Shown here in pieces: positions 24,320 to 36,640 of a stretch of 64,000 nt of DNA. The stretch lies in contig CAMPDV010001564.1 of NCBI GenBank assembly GCA_946699065.1, forward strand, positions 37,473 to 101,472, read 5' to 3'. This stretch comes from Loxodes magnus. Its lineage: Eukaryota; Ciliophora; Karyorelictea; Loxodida; Loxodidae. The position numbers were made by a program, and so were the translations under genes. The notes under the pieces are model-generated. The model ran no database searches and had not been told where the DNA came from. It was given only the letters and a program-made list of their open reading frames with translations. How positions within the stretch are numbered: position 1 is the first letter of the stretch; every line of letters begins with the position of its first letter.

Positions 24320-26190
24320 TTAGGCTCGCTTACAAATTATAATGTCTTTAGATTATTCACTAGCAAAAAACCTATTTTAATCATGAGTCACAATATTTTT
24401 TTCTTCTTATGATAATTCTAAATCAATGATATTTTAGACTTCACAGTAATCTCTTATCGAAGTGTGGGTAAATTAAATTCTATTTTTGTAGCTTTACTCT
24501 TCTATCTATATCAAACATCCTATATAACTTTATTTTTATTGAATTACTCTCTTCACTTTTAATTTCATTCTTCAAAATTTCTAGCAGGCACTGATATATT
24601 CTATAGTATATGGATGCTTTTACCTTATTTGAAAGCGCTGTTTATTGCCTTATATTATCCCAATTCATCATGCGCATCAGATAATAATAATAATAATAGT
24701 AAACAAAAGTAATAAAAGTTTAGTCTCCTCTAGATTTTCAACTAGGTTTTTGCTACCATTTTTTAGCGTGGGTAGAAAGACTGAGAATCTTCTGCTTTTT
24801 ATGCAAATAATTTTTTCTTGTATACCCCTGTTTGAGTAATTCAGAGTCTGCTGATCATGCTTAACGTTCTTCTTTGTTCTTTTATCTATATTTACCTTTA
24901 TTTATCGCAATTTTATAATAAGTGCCATTTTGATTTGGAATAATAGCATTATTTAATTTGTCTTTTCTTTAATCTATTCAGAAATAATTTTTTCAAATTA
25001 GCTAATTCTTTTGAGTAAGTCTATATTAATCTTTTCGTCATTCTATTTATGGACTTTTGCTTATGTAAAAACTTTTTCAATTATCATATTTTGTTCTTGC
25101 TTAAAATTCGATTGAGATTATTCATATAGTTACTATTTCGTGACTAAATTATTCTAAATCAATTGTCGTCTAATTATAAGTAACTCATTATTTTGATCTT
25201 TGCTAGTATTCATTAGTTCTCTTAGTTTTTCCCCTTGATTGCAAATTGTTTCCTAATAATTATGTATTATTGTTTTCATTTATTCAAGTTATATTTGTAA
25301 TTATGATTAATTTTGCACCTTTATTAGATTTGTCTCTATTGTTCTGACTATGACTTTTCCTTCAGATGAGGAACTTGATTTATCTTCTTTCTTTTGTTGT
25401 CTCGCGTTTGTTTCGCTGCTTTCCTTTTGCGTTTTTAATTAGGTTTTTGGAAAGGCGAATAGAATATACAATTTTCTTTATACACGTCAAATAAAAACAA
25501 TATTTTATAAACTTAAAATTTTATTTCTCTTAAATTGTACTATTTTAAAAAGCAAATTCTTTTAATTTATTTTCAAATGCTTTAATGGTTGGAAGATATA
25601 CTAATATATATAAATATTCATTATTATACTCTAGATACTTTAAAGTTAGAACTTCTAAAAATAAATTTTTCCAGAACCAGAATCTCAAAAATTAATAATC
25701 CTGTTTACCTATCATTATCTAAAAATTTGAAAAATTCAACTGAAGATAGTCCTTAGCCATAAACTTGGATTTAGAGAACATTATAAACTTAAGAAATATT
25801 CTTGTTTCTTTATATATCATCTTTTTTATTTTTTATCATATTTTAATAGATACTTTTTTTACATTTTAAAGCAAGTCAGTTCTATTCTATTGTTTAAGTA
25901 AATTAAAAAGCAAGCTCTAGATGAGTTAAAATTCAAGTTTATATCAAGTCTTAATTTCCAAATGACACAATATTTTAGAATTATAATAATCCATCTTCGA
26001 TATATTACCTTGCTAGATCATAAGCAAGAATATCAAAGATATTTAACATTAAAATTGTTTTTTTATGGATTTTTTCATTTATCTATCCATGACTCCTTAT
26101 AAAGAAATTCTTTAAGATGGAGATAACATTAGTATCCATAATTCCAACTCAAAAATACAAAGAAAACAACTTTCTGACAATCTAAATAAA
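24320..26190 (-). pseudogene. NACHT-domain gene remnant
   Basis: On the minus strand it is a broken relative of the intact NLR at 27.5-32.4 kb. Landmarks in order: a segment near 26,100 matching the region before the NACHT domain; QEYF.SL.C near 25,800 matching EYYVSLLCAPS; DSGSGK Walker A near 25,690; YLPTIKAFENKLK near 25,590 matching HLPTIKQYEDQL; DAHDELG (Walker B region) near 24,660; and the C-terminal NACHT end near 24,430-24,500. Several frameshifts separate these blocks. It is interrupted by an ORF1-type insertion (24.69-25.49 kb) between the two Walker regions. No pentapeptide or WD40 part follows, so the copy is also 3'-truncated. Confidence 0.75.
24692..25485 (-). mobile_element. 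ORF1-type retroelement fragment inserted in the NACHT remnant
   Basis: This segment has no counterpart in the intact NLR, where the flanking sequence is continuous. On the minus strand it encodes a Ser-rich stretch and then a long coiled coil (QLQIQLEQMKTIIHNYQETI and following, about 170 residues with no TGA), like the ORF1 at 22.1-22.9 kb but without a visible zinc knuckle. It ends in a TTA tail (plus-strand 24,680-24,700), the same tail type as LINE copy 1. The flanks show a diverged target duplication (CATCAGATAA on one side, CGTCAAATAA on the other). It lacks an initiator at its 5' end, so it is probably 5'-truncated. Confidence 0.65.
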
Positions 26191-26279
26191 ATTAAAGAAC
26201 CATCAAAATAGTGATTTAATATATTATTTGGACAATATTAAATTTAAAAATTAGATTTTTTATCTTAAAGTGTTAAACA

Positions 26280-26860
26280 AACTTTTAAAATTTTATTCCG
26301 TCACAAAAAATTTTATTCCGTCCCAAAAAAATTTTGTTCCGTCCCAAAAAATTTTGTTCCGTTCCAAAAAATTTTGTTCCGTTCCAAAAAAAATTGTTCC
26401 GTCCCAAAAAATTTTGTTCCGTTCCAAAATAAATTGTTCCGTCCCAAAAAATTTTGTTCCGTTCCAAAAAAAATTGTTCCGTCGCAAAAAAAATTATACT
26501 TTCCCAAAAAAAATTATACCGTCCCAAAAAAAATTTGTTCCGTCCCAAAAATATTTGTTCCAAAAAAATTCGTTCGAAAAAATTTATTCCGTCCCAAAAA
26601 AAATTTATTCCGTCCCAAAAATATTTGTTCCAAAAAAATTCGTTCGAAAAAATTTATTCCGTCCCAAAAAAATTTATTCCGTCCCAATAAATTTTATTCC
26701 GTCACAAAAAAAATATTCCGTCACAAAAAAATTTTATTCCGTCACTAAAAAATTTTGTTCCGTCCCAAAAAATTTTATTCCGTTCCAAATTATTTATTCC
26801 AAAAAAATTCGTTCAAAAAAATTTATTCCGTCACAAATTATTTTAGTCCGTCACAAAAAA
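26280..26860. repeat. Satellite, about 20-bp unit, about 28 copies
   Basis: Tandem array of a unit close to TTTTGTTCCGTCCCAAAAAA with variants (TTCCGTTCC, TTCCGTCAC, a GTTCGAAAAAATTTATTCC subtype). It is open in several frames on both strands (Lys/Phe/Pro-Ser repeats), but that is a consequence of the 20-21-bp period and not evidence for a protein. The same core appears once, reversed, at about 4113. It lies between the broken NACHT relative and the 3' end of the intact NLR gene. Confidence 0.9.
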
Positions 26861-27489
26861 TCTCCTATAGAGCTAAACGCTGAGCAAAAAAACAAATTTT
26901 TTATTTTCACTTCTTTTACACACTATTACATACCAAATTCAAAAAAAACTTGCACACACACTCATACCCACACCCACACATACCCTACATACCCTAATTT
27001 AAATATCTTCTTCCAAATTCAAAAAAAACCTTTCCTTTCTCTCTCCATCTTAACATTTATCTCTTCAATAAAAAAAAATACTCACCACACTCACACACTT
27101 TTTATTCAATCCATTTAAATTCTAAAATTATATATAGTAATTACTAACAACCATACTAATACTTTCGTACTCACATTTTCTCTAATTTTATTTTTTCTCT
27201 TTTTGAATTCAAATACTACGCTAATTTATCCCTTTTAATAACCTCAAACACTAAATCTTTTCACTTTTAATTTTATAATTTTTCACACATTTTTCTAAAA
27301 TACTTTTAACTACTCTCTTTATTTCCAACCTCTTATAGACACTCACTTAACTTTTTAAAACACTTATTATCTAACACTATACATATCACTTGTCTTATTA
27401 AATACTTTAAATCAAAAAAACATTTATAACTTATAATTTACTTATCTTAATTCAATTATTATTATTTGTTAAAATTTATTCAAGTCTCA
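26861..27489. other. AT-rich spacer with CA-rich tracts
   Basis: Downstream flank of the NLR gene. Contains CA-rich tracts (CACACACACTCATACCCACA near 26,955) and no recognisable gene. Confidence 0.5.
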
Positions 27490-30400
27490 TCACAATGAAA
27501 GATACCTGTCTCCCATTAGTCTCACATTCATCTACTCCATTGCCACTCCCTCAAAGTCACATTGATGCACCACCAATCTATTCCTTCCCATCATCCTCTT
27601 TAACAGATAATCCCGATGATCCTTTGCTAACTCCCATATCTTGATTGTTTTATCCTAACTTCCTGATATTAAATACCTAGAGTCACTTGATAATACCAGA
27701 GAAAGAACAGACCAAGTATGACCCTCTAATGTTCTTATAAGCTCATATGTTTACATGTCCCATATCCTTATTGTTGCATCATAGCTTCCAGATATTAAAT
27801 ACTTAGAGTCACTTGATAATACCAGAGATTTAACACGATCAGTATGACCCTCTAATGTTCTTATAAGCTCATATGTTTACATGTCCCATATCCTTATTGT
27901 TGCATCATAGCTTCCAGATATTAAATACTTAGAGTCACTTGATAATACCAGAGATTTAACACGATCAGTATGACCCTCTAATGTTCTTATAAGCTCATAT
28001 GTTTACATGTCCCATATCCTTATTGTTCTATCAACACTCCCAGATATTAAATACTTAGAGTCACTTGATAATACCAGAGATTCAACAGTATCAGTATGAC
28101 CCTCTAATGTTCTTATAAGCTCATATGTTTACATGTCCCATATCCTTATTGTTTCACTTCCAGATATTAAATACTTAGAGTCACTTGATAATACCAGAGA
28201 TTCAACATAAGAAGTATGACCCTCTAATGTTCTTATGAGCTTGTATGTTTACATGTCCCATATCCTTATTGTTTTATCATAACTTCCTGATATTAAATAC
28301 TTAGAGTCACTTGATAATACCAGAGATTTAACAATAGAAGTATGACCCTCTAATGTTCTTATAAGCTCATATGTTTACATGTCCCATATCCTTATTGTTG
28401 TATCACGACTTCCAGATATTAAATACTTAGAGTCACTTGATAATACCAGAGAAAGAACAGAATCATTATGTCTTTATAGAGGCTTAGTTAGATTATCTAC
28501 CTACATGTCCCATATCCTTATTATTTCGTCAAATCGTCCACCTGCTGATATTAAATACTTAGAGTCACTCGATAATACCAGAGATTTAACACGATCAGTA
28601 TGACCCTCTAATGTTCTTATAAGCTTATATGTTTACATGTCCCATATCCTTATTGTTTTATCCTCACTTCCTGATATTAAATACTTAGAGTCACTTGATA
28701 ATACCAGAGAAGTAACCCAAGAAGTATGACCCTCTAATGTTCTTATAAGCTCATATGTTTACATGTCCCATATCCTTATTGTTTTATCATCACTTCCAGA
28801 TATTAAATACTTAGAGTCACTTGATAATACCAAAGATTCAACAGAACCAGTATGACCCTCTAATGTTCTTATAAGCTCATATGTTTACATGTCCCATATC
28901 CCTATTGTTTTATCCTCACTTCCAGATATTAAATACTTAGAGTCACTTGATAATACCAGAGAAGTAACATCATAAGTATGACCCTCTAATGTTCTTATAA
29001 GCTCATATGTTTACATGTCCCATATCCTTATTGTTGTATCCTCACTTCCAGATATTAAATACTTAGAGTCACTTGATAATACCAGAGAAATAACAGAACC
29101 AGTATGACCCTCTAATGTTCTTATAAGCTCATATGTTTACATGTCCCATATCCTTATTGTTTCATCAAGACTTCCAGATATTAAATACTTGGAGTCACTT
29201 GATAATACCAAAGATCTAACAGAATAAGTATGACCCTCTAATGTTCTTATGAGCTTGTATGTTTACATGTCCCATATCCTTATTGTTGCATCATAACTTC
29301 CAGATATTAAATACTTAGAGTCACTTGATAATACCAGAGAAAGAACAGAACCAGTATGACCCTCTAATGTTGGCATTTAACCAAAATTAACCTAACTCAT
29401 ATTTGCACCATTGAATTTACAATTTCTCAACCATGCTCCCCTAAAATTCACCCTTGATAAATTAGCACCACTCATATCACAACCATCAAACACCGAATCA
29501 CTCAAATCCGCCCCAGGTACCTATATATTTTGAAGGTCTGTCATCAACATAAACTGATAATCCATCCAATTCAATATTGTTATAGAATTAGCACCCACCG
29601 TTTATAAAGATTTATTGGATTTTGTCCACTTCACTATTTCCAATAAATTTTATTAAAATGTAACCGAACTATCTATCTCCCTTATAAACTACTAGATCTC
29701 CTTATTGTCCACTATCGAATATCTGTTTATTTCGTGAGCTTCTATAGAATTTATGCTATTTTGCTAATTTAAGACTAAATTTACTATATTCCTTGCCACA
29801 TAGTAATCCCTTATCGAAGCATGAATAAATTCAAACCTCTTTTAACCATTTTCCTCTTTTATCTATATCAAACATCCTATGTGGTTGGAACTCTCAGTCA
29901 GTTAATCAATTCATTCCTAGATTTCCTTATCCATACTCTCTAACTTTAACTAACCTCTTAACATCTAGTATGCCGCACTTATTTAAATATCCTAAAATAA
30001 CTTTAACAATGTTTGTATTTCCTCATTTTATTTATTTAATTCTTTTAATTCTTTTAACTTTTATTCAGTTTTATCATTTCATTTATTTATAAAGATCTCA
30101 TATATCTTTGCCCTTTACACTTTTTTATCCACTCCACTCCTCAAATAATTTATTATTTCCTCCTCACTCATACATATATATAACATAAAAGGATTATTTA
30201 GAATTTCCATTAAACCCGGAATACTTTAGATGATACTCATTTACTCTTTTACCTTTTCAATCATTTCTATTTACTACTCATTCACAATTTAACTTGGATC
30301 TTAATTTGCACTTTAACTAGCACCTTGATTCTATTTTCTTAAGATTAAACTTATATATTATTCTATCTAACTTTGATCAAAAGGCTTTATATATACCTCC

Positions 30401-32400
30401 TCCAACTGTTTTACCTAAGCACTTTCATTTCTATAAGGAGAAAAGAAATTTTTATAATTATCAGCTGTTAAAGCATAATTGATTCTACAAGTAATTATAT
30501 ACTTTGCCTAAGGGTATTTATAGCTTATTTTATTTTTACTCATTATGCTAATATAATTTCCTAATTCATCATAAGCATCAAATAGAAACACCATCTTCCT
30601 AAACTTCGAACTTTCATTTTCCTCAATTTTGCAGTTTTTTAAAGCTGTCTCTATTAATTAGTCTTCATATTATTTAATGGTTGGAAGATGAACGTATATC
30701 GGTAGTCAGTCATGCTTCTACTCCAGATACTTAAATGCTAAAGTTTTCAGAAATAGAGATTTTCCGGAACCTGAATCTCCCAAAAGTAATAATCCAATTT
30801 TATCTTTATTGTCTAAAAAGTTCTAAATTTTGCTTTCAAGATTATTTTATTCCTTAGAACTAGGACTAGGAGCACATAATAAACTTACGTAATACTCCTT
30901 CTTTTCTTAAATCTCATTTTATAAATAACTTTTCATATTCTAATATATTTTACTGTCTATACCCTTTAAGGCCAACCAATTCTCCTCCATAGTTTAGGTA
31001 AATTAAGTAACATGGTCCTAATTCTTTAGTATTTCTATTACTATCTATTGTTCCCTATCATTTTAAATTAAACTTTCATTCTTTTGCTTAAATACTCTCT
31101 CTTTGTAAGTTGTAGCTACTTAGTTCTTGTCAATGCTTAGTTCTAATAATGATTTCAAAGCAAAGTATCGAATCTACCAATCTTTATCCTTACACAATTG
31201 TTCTAGCAGCTAGCACGATTCCTTAACTAGTTCTGGAGAAGCTTTAGGATTTTTAATCATATGCTTCAAAAGTTAACATGCTCTAAATCTTAGATCCAAC
31301 TTTTCTTTCAAGACGAGACTTTTAAATTATTCAAATGTTTCTTATGAATATTTAATTACCAAGTCATAGGTAAGGGCATCTAGGTATCTTATTCTAACTA
31401 TTTTTTTAAGGTGAATTTTTTAATTTATTTTCTCAGTTCCCCATACAATGAATTCCTTTATTATGGAGATCGACTTAGTATCTATTGTTCCATCTCCCAA
31501 CGATAAAGCAACTACCCATTAAGTGATTTTTAGTGCCTTACAGAAAACATTAAAGTAATCAGAATCTTTATTGTCTGGAATATTTTCCAATATCATCTAA
31601 CTGTATCTTAAGTCAAAATCAAGCTCGGGACCTCCTATTTACTTTATATTTACTAACTTTAATGCAAACTCAATTTTTTACATGAGTTTCCCTTTCGTTT
31701 CTGCATTTATGAAAAAATCATTATTATTGTTATTTTTCTTACTTTTAGAAGAGTTTTACTCATTCTTCTAAAGCAACATATCCAATAACTCAGGAAGATT
31801 TTATACAAGCTACTCCTTCAAGAGCTAAGACCAACCTTCAGTATATTAATGAGAGACTATTTCTATAAATTGATTAATTAACACCAAAGGATCATCTAGT
31901 TTGGCCAGTTTATTTTTTTGAATGATTTAAATTCCTTGTAGAATTAATTCCATCTTTTACTAGCTTAAACCCTCTTTTAAGAGATTTAATCCTTCTTGAT
32001 AAATCTTTTGCTCCTCAGTTAATAAAACTGGTTATTATGATTAAGTAACATTTGTATTGCTTCCTTATGGGAGTAATTAAGTTAATTGAGGGGTTTAATC
32101 TTTTTACTTCGTACTGCAACAGCCTCCTCCCTTCAGTTTCATACTTTTCTAGAATTTAAAGTTTTAGATTTATTTGATCCGCACTGCTCCTTAATAAGAA
32201 GTCATCTATAAGCTTTCTTTTAGATAATTTGTTTCGTTTATCTAAAACTCTTTAACATCTGGTATTTCTACGTTTACCAGATAAGGATAATTTTGAATCA
32301 AGCTGTAACTTTCAGTACCTTATTAGTATCGTAAGGCATTTTCTGCTATTTGTCCTTGAATATACTCTTCCATTAGTCTTGGCAAAGTTTTATTATCCAT
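27490..32400 (-). CDS. NLR-like receptor: HEAT-like, NACHT, pentapeptide, 14 WD40 repeats
   Basis: One frame of 1,636 codons from ATG 32,400 to TGA 27,492-27,490, which is followed at once by a second TGA. An in-frame ATG nine codons upstream (32,427) is an alternative start. Order: N-terminal helical region with HEAT/ARM-like units around residues 370-430 (DWQIRYFALKSLLEL); NACHT NTPase with Walker A GDSGSGKS at 541-548, Walker B VFLFDAYDEL near 605 and the conserved FEFIHASIRDYYVA end near 875; pentapeptide repeats near 960-1000 (GADLSDSVFDGCDMSGANL); then 14 WD40 units, enough for two seven-bladed propellers. By analogy STAND proteins are switches: ligand binding by the repeats releases the NTPase to oligomerise. 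TGA is Trp in NKWNDK, IQEWIDQL and other positions. Protein and frame are intact. The N-terminal effector is not a known one (no death, TIR or HET domain visible), so the output is unknown. Confidence 0.9.
27530..29390 (-). repeat. Fourteen 126-bp WD40-coding repeats in the NLR
   Basis: The units are spaced exactly 126 bp in the best-preserved part (42 residues: LEGHT-xx-V-x-SLVLSSDSKYLISGS-x-D-x-TIRIWDMQTYELIRT). Outside five codons they are nearly identical at DNA level, including silent sites, pointing to recent amplification or gene conversion. Two units are identical over their whole length. One unit (about 28,520) has a variant hinge (SAGGRFDE), the next begins with a divergent linker, and one (about 28,150) lacks two residues. 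Confidence 0.9.
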
Positions 32401-32427
32401 AAGCTAATTATTACTTGATTTTAGCAT

Positions 32428-34411
32428 AAATCTAATTTAAGTTTATCCCTCAACCCTTTTGAGTATCTTTTAATCCTTAAAATTTGCGTCCGTTTAAATT
32501 TGCTAGGCTAATCAGATTATAACATCATGAGATTTTAAAAATCCATATAATTAGCTTTAAGACTGAAAGCCATGACAGCTTCCAAGAATTTAACCGAAGA
32601 TAAAGCAATTTGAATTGCAATATTGAGGCATTTTATAATATTTTAAAAGTATAATATCTAAGAATATAAAAGATTAAATAAAGTGTCTATTATAACTAAT
32701 TACTCCATCTATTCGCATTAGACACTTACTATCTAAACCTATAATAAACTACTAATTATACTACTATTTTATTTATTACTATCAACTAACTTAACAGCAA
32801 CTCTTTTAAGACTATCTATCACTTCAATTTCATTAAAAGTCATTTTAATTCGCGCTAATGAACCATATCTAAATACTCCTAATCAATACATCTGCTATTG
32901 TCGTTTATATGATAATTAGTTTCTTATATGATACAATTAGACTTTGAGATATTGTTTTGAATGCCTTTATTGATGCCTTCTATTATTGTCCATGAAAGAC
33001 TAGAAATAACTAAGAGATTTGCTTATCGTTTTTGCATAAAAAAGAAAGAAAATAAGCTTGGCGCTAGGTAACCTTACTTTTTATATTTGGTGTAAGAGTA
33101 AATATTTCAGCAAAACGAAAATTAAGTTATAAGCTATTAAATTAATCAAAGAGATTATAAGATTCATGCAGAACATAAATAAGATATAGAACAAATCTCA
33201 CTAACTTCTTTATATAAAGAAGAAGGAAAAGAAGAACAAATAAATAAATAAGCTGTATTAATTATCTTAAATATAAACTAATTAAAAAACAAGCAAACTA
33301 AGGATTATTAGTCCTTAGATAAGCCACACTAGTAAATCTTAAATTGCAAGTTTATAAGTAAATCTAGTAAAATAATAATAAATAAATAGATATAAGTAAA
33401 TAAAGAATATTCAGATATCTCTTAAAATACTACCAAGTAATTCTTATTTCAGATTTAAGTTTATTAACTAGAAGCTTTAGTTCCTTATTATTTTTTTATC
33501 TAAACTAGCATAAAATGTCAATTATTTATAATACCTAGAAAAACTATTAAGTAATAATAATAAAGCGCTAATATATACTTAAGGAATAATAAATAAGTTT
33601 AATGAAAAATTTAAAAAATCTAAGGAATAAATCAAGTATGAGACAGAGAAAGAAAGAATTATCATTTTTAAGCTATCTACCTTTCATAAAATTGTGAAAG
33701 ATTTGGCGAAGCTAATCGAATTTCGTAATTACTTAAAAAAAATAAAAAGAGGCAAAAATTCCTGAATGGGCCAAAGATAGCTTTAGTTTCTAAACAATTA
33801 ATTAAAATAGAACATATAAGGATTTTATCGAAAATCTAAGATTTAAAGAAGGTTAGGTAACTAAAGAATCGTATAAAGAATAATTATTAAAAGCATCGAT
33901 ATATGAGTAACTACGAAAATCTAGAACTTATCATAATTAAATTCCAAGAATTCAGAAGAAATTTTCAAGACACTTAAGGATTAGTTTCATCTTAAGGATA
34001 TTTTAGGAATTAGAGAAATAACAGAGTTTTAATATTTCAAAAATAGCTAAATTAAAAAATAAATTGAAAGAAGCTAAAGATAATTCTATAACACAAGTAA
34101 GGAGAATCTGAACAATCTCAATTTTATACTAAAGCAATTACTCAATTAAATAAACGCTAAAAGTATACTGCTACTAACAACATAGATTCAGAACAAAAAG
34201 GTAAAATATATAAATAAAATTGATGCTGGAATTTTGAGAAAGTAGTTACAAGCTAAACTGCATGTGCAAGTTGAAAATATTTAAATGTATAATAAATAGA
34301 AAAACTTCAAAATGTAATTTAAAGTAAGCATAAATTATATTTGACTGGAAAAGTCTTTATGTGAACTGGATTTAAAAAGAGATTCCTTATTCCTCTAGAA
34401 GAGTTAAGAGA
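32428..34411 (+). other. Intergenic then open, unresolved region
   Basis: 32.43-33.0 kb is AT-rich upstream flank of the NLR. From about 33.0 kb to 34.5 kb the plus strand reads Lys/Glu/Gln-rich, coiled-coil-like protein in all three frames (for example KDFIENLRFKEGQVTKE near 33,815), while the minus strand does not. A plus-strand gene is likely but the frame is unresolved and no family is recognised. Confidence 0.3.
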
Positions 34412-36640
34412 TCAAATAGAGAAACAAATATTATAAATAAATATTTATCGCAATATCTTAAGAATAGAATAAAAAAAATAACTTAAAGAAAAATTGAACA
34501 GGATTATAATAATTAAAAAAAGGAGTAAGAAAGAAATTGGTCTATTACTTAAAATCCCTGTTGAATACATATCAAATTTCCATTATAAGCTTTACTGAAG
34601 CTCCTAGGGAAATTTTTCTACTATTGAAGATATGACTTGGATAACTTAGACTCTTGAATTTTTTATATTAATTTTAAAGTTTATTCTTAATTAAATATCT
34701 TCTTATGCATTTCTTTTCTTGAATGTTTCTCATTTTAAACTTTTATAATTTCTAGGATTCTTTTATTGGATATCTAATATAAATTTTCCCTAAAGTTTCT
34801 ACATCTAGTAAAGAGCGTGCTCCAGATAGTAGTTATTTTTAACATTCTAAAAATGTAAGTAAATATAGATTAATTTCTTTTGTATTTTTAGTCAGATTAA
34901 TTCAAATTTTCCCACATATTGCTCTAAATCTGAGTAATCTTTCTTGCATTTGTTTTCTTTTTGCTTGGAAAGGTATCTTAATTTCCTTATCTTAATAAAC
35001 TGCTTTTTTTTAAAATAATTTTAGCTTTCATGGAACTTCCTCTCCAGTCCTTAACTTTTTAATTCAGCCTTTATGTTTTTGATATAGCTTCTAGATACTG
35101 AAATATTTATAAAGTCCTTTAGTCTCAAATTTTTTGGGTTTTATCTTGTATAGGTAGATTGATAACTTAACGTTTAGACTTTTTTATTTGAAGATAATTC
35201 CTTAAACCAAACTTTACCTATTTATCGCTTTCATATTATAATTAATTTTAACTATTATATTAATCTAAGATAACTAAGCTTAGGTTACAAGAGAGATTAA
35301 TTAAATCCCTAAACTTTTATAATAGCTTGACTAAATTTAGGCTCTTTTATTTAAGTAATATGACTGGCTTTTTAAAAATTAAGCAGCTTTTTTTATTTAA
35401 CTATAAATAGGAGCTTAAAAAGCTCTCTAAATTTAACTGAAAAGATTAGTTTTGTCATCGAGGAATTCTTGAAATAACCTTGCTTTTTTTGTTCCTTTAA
35501 CCTTGTTTTCGTTATTTTTTATTTTAGCACTGCTTACTATTCCACATGTTCGCTTATATCTTAAGGATCCTATCCTTTTTCTACTTTTTGTTTTGCTTTA
35601 ATTAGTATCTTAAAGTTGATTTAGAGTTAGAAAGGGGCAAAGGCTGAGGAGAAATATTGATTTTTTCTCTAATTGCTCTAATAACTTACTGTAGTGTTAA
35701 TCTCTATGGTGTAACCCTTGTAATTTCAATCCTCTTGGTTCATAGGCTTTAGATTCACTTTAAAAAGTAATCATTTAGTTAATTTTCCAAGGATAACAAA
35801 ACTTATTTTTCTCACCTCTAGCTCTTTTACCTCACCAATTTTTGTTATATTTGCTCAATTTTTTGTTTAGCTTTTGTGATTGGGAAGACTACCTTGAACT
35901 CTTTAATTTCTCTACTCCTAAAATAATTCACTTAGATAATTCGAAATCATCACCTGACGAAGAATAAAGCAGCAACTCAACTTTTTAAGCTCTTTTGTGA
36001 AGAATCTGCTAAAAGTTGTCTTTTTAATATTTTTTCTAAACTTATGTCATTTTGAAGAAAATTCTTTATCTTAGACTTTTAATTAATAAGCTTCTTCTAC
36101 TTTGCAGGTAAATAATACTTAGAATTACTATCTAAGATTAAGGCTTAAATTTATCTATATACCTTTATTTCTTAAGAGCTTTTTCTAAAATATTAATTAG
36201 ATTTACCTTCATTCCACTAAGTGCTTCTTCATAATTAAGAGCTGCTTTTGTTTTAATCTGAAATTAGATTATTTCTGTTTCTCAGCTATGATAAAGATAA
36301 AGTTTTGTCATACGGAGCTTTTAGTTTCTAATGTAATTTAATTCTTAAGAAGCGTTAGGAGATTTTAAGAATTTCATAGATTAAATGGAATTAGTCAACC
36401 TATAGGGAATAATGAAGAACGCCGCACTTCTCTAAAATTAATCCTGTAATTCTGATTTACGAGTTAAAAGAATTTTAAAAGCTACTAGTAGGCAAACTTT
36501 TAGATATTTGAAACTTCTCAAACGAGTTTACTTATTAGCTCTTAATTCATTTTACTCTCCTCAGATAAAGAACTATTCGTCCTGCTGACTTCAATTGTTA
36601 TCATTCATTTAATTTAATTCAATCTAAGTTTTAATCCTAC
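34412..36640 (-). CDS. Probable protein of unknown function, basic, possible C-terminal membrane segment
   Basis: Between about 35,860 and 34,412 one minus-strand frame has only two TGA codons in about 480, well below chance, and reads a balanced, basic protein (KDFINISVSRSYIKNIKAEL, YSDLEQYVGKFELIQLK). It ends in a hydrophobic stretch (ISFLLLFLIIIILFNFSL) before TGA 34,414-34,412, suggesting a C-terminal anchor. Upstream of 35,860 the sequence still looks coding, but the frame changes at least once, perhaps at short introns, and the start was not found. No domain recognised. Confidence 0.4.

Noticed and set aside
26270-27118. 282-codon open frame across the satellite, and several overlapping frames on both strands
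   Set aside because: The frame is a by-product of tandem 20-21-bp units and continues into CA-rich spacer; composition is pure repeat and it is open in most frames.
28379-28603. 74-codon plus-strand frame within the NLR
   Set aside because: Antisense shadow of the WD40 repeats; the minus strand encodes clear WD40 units.
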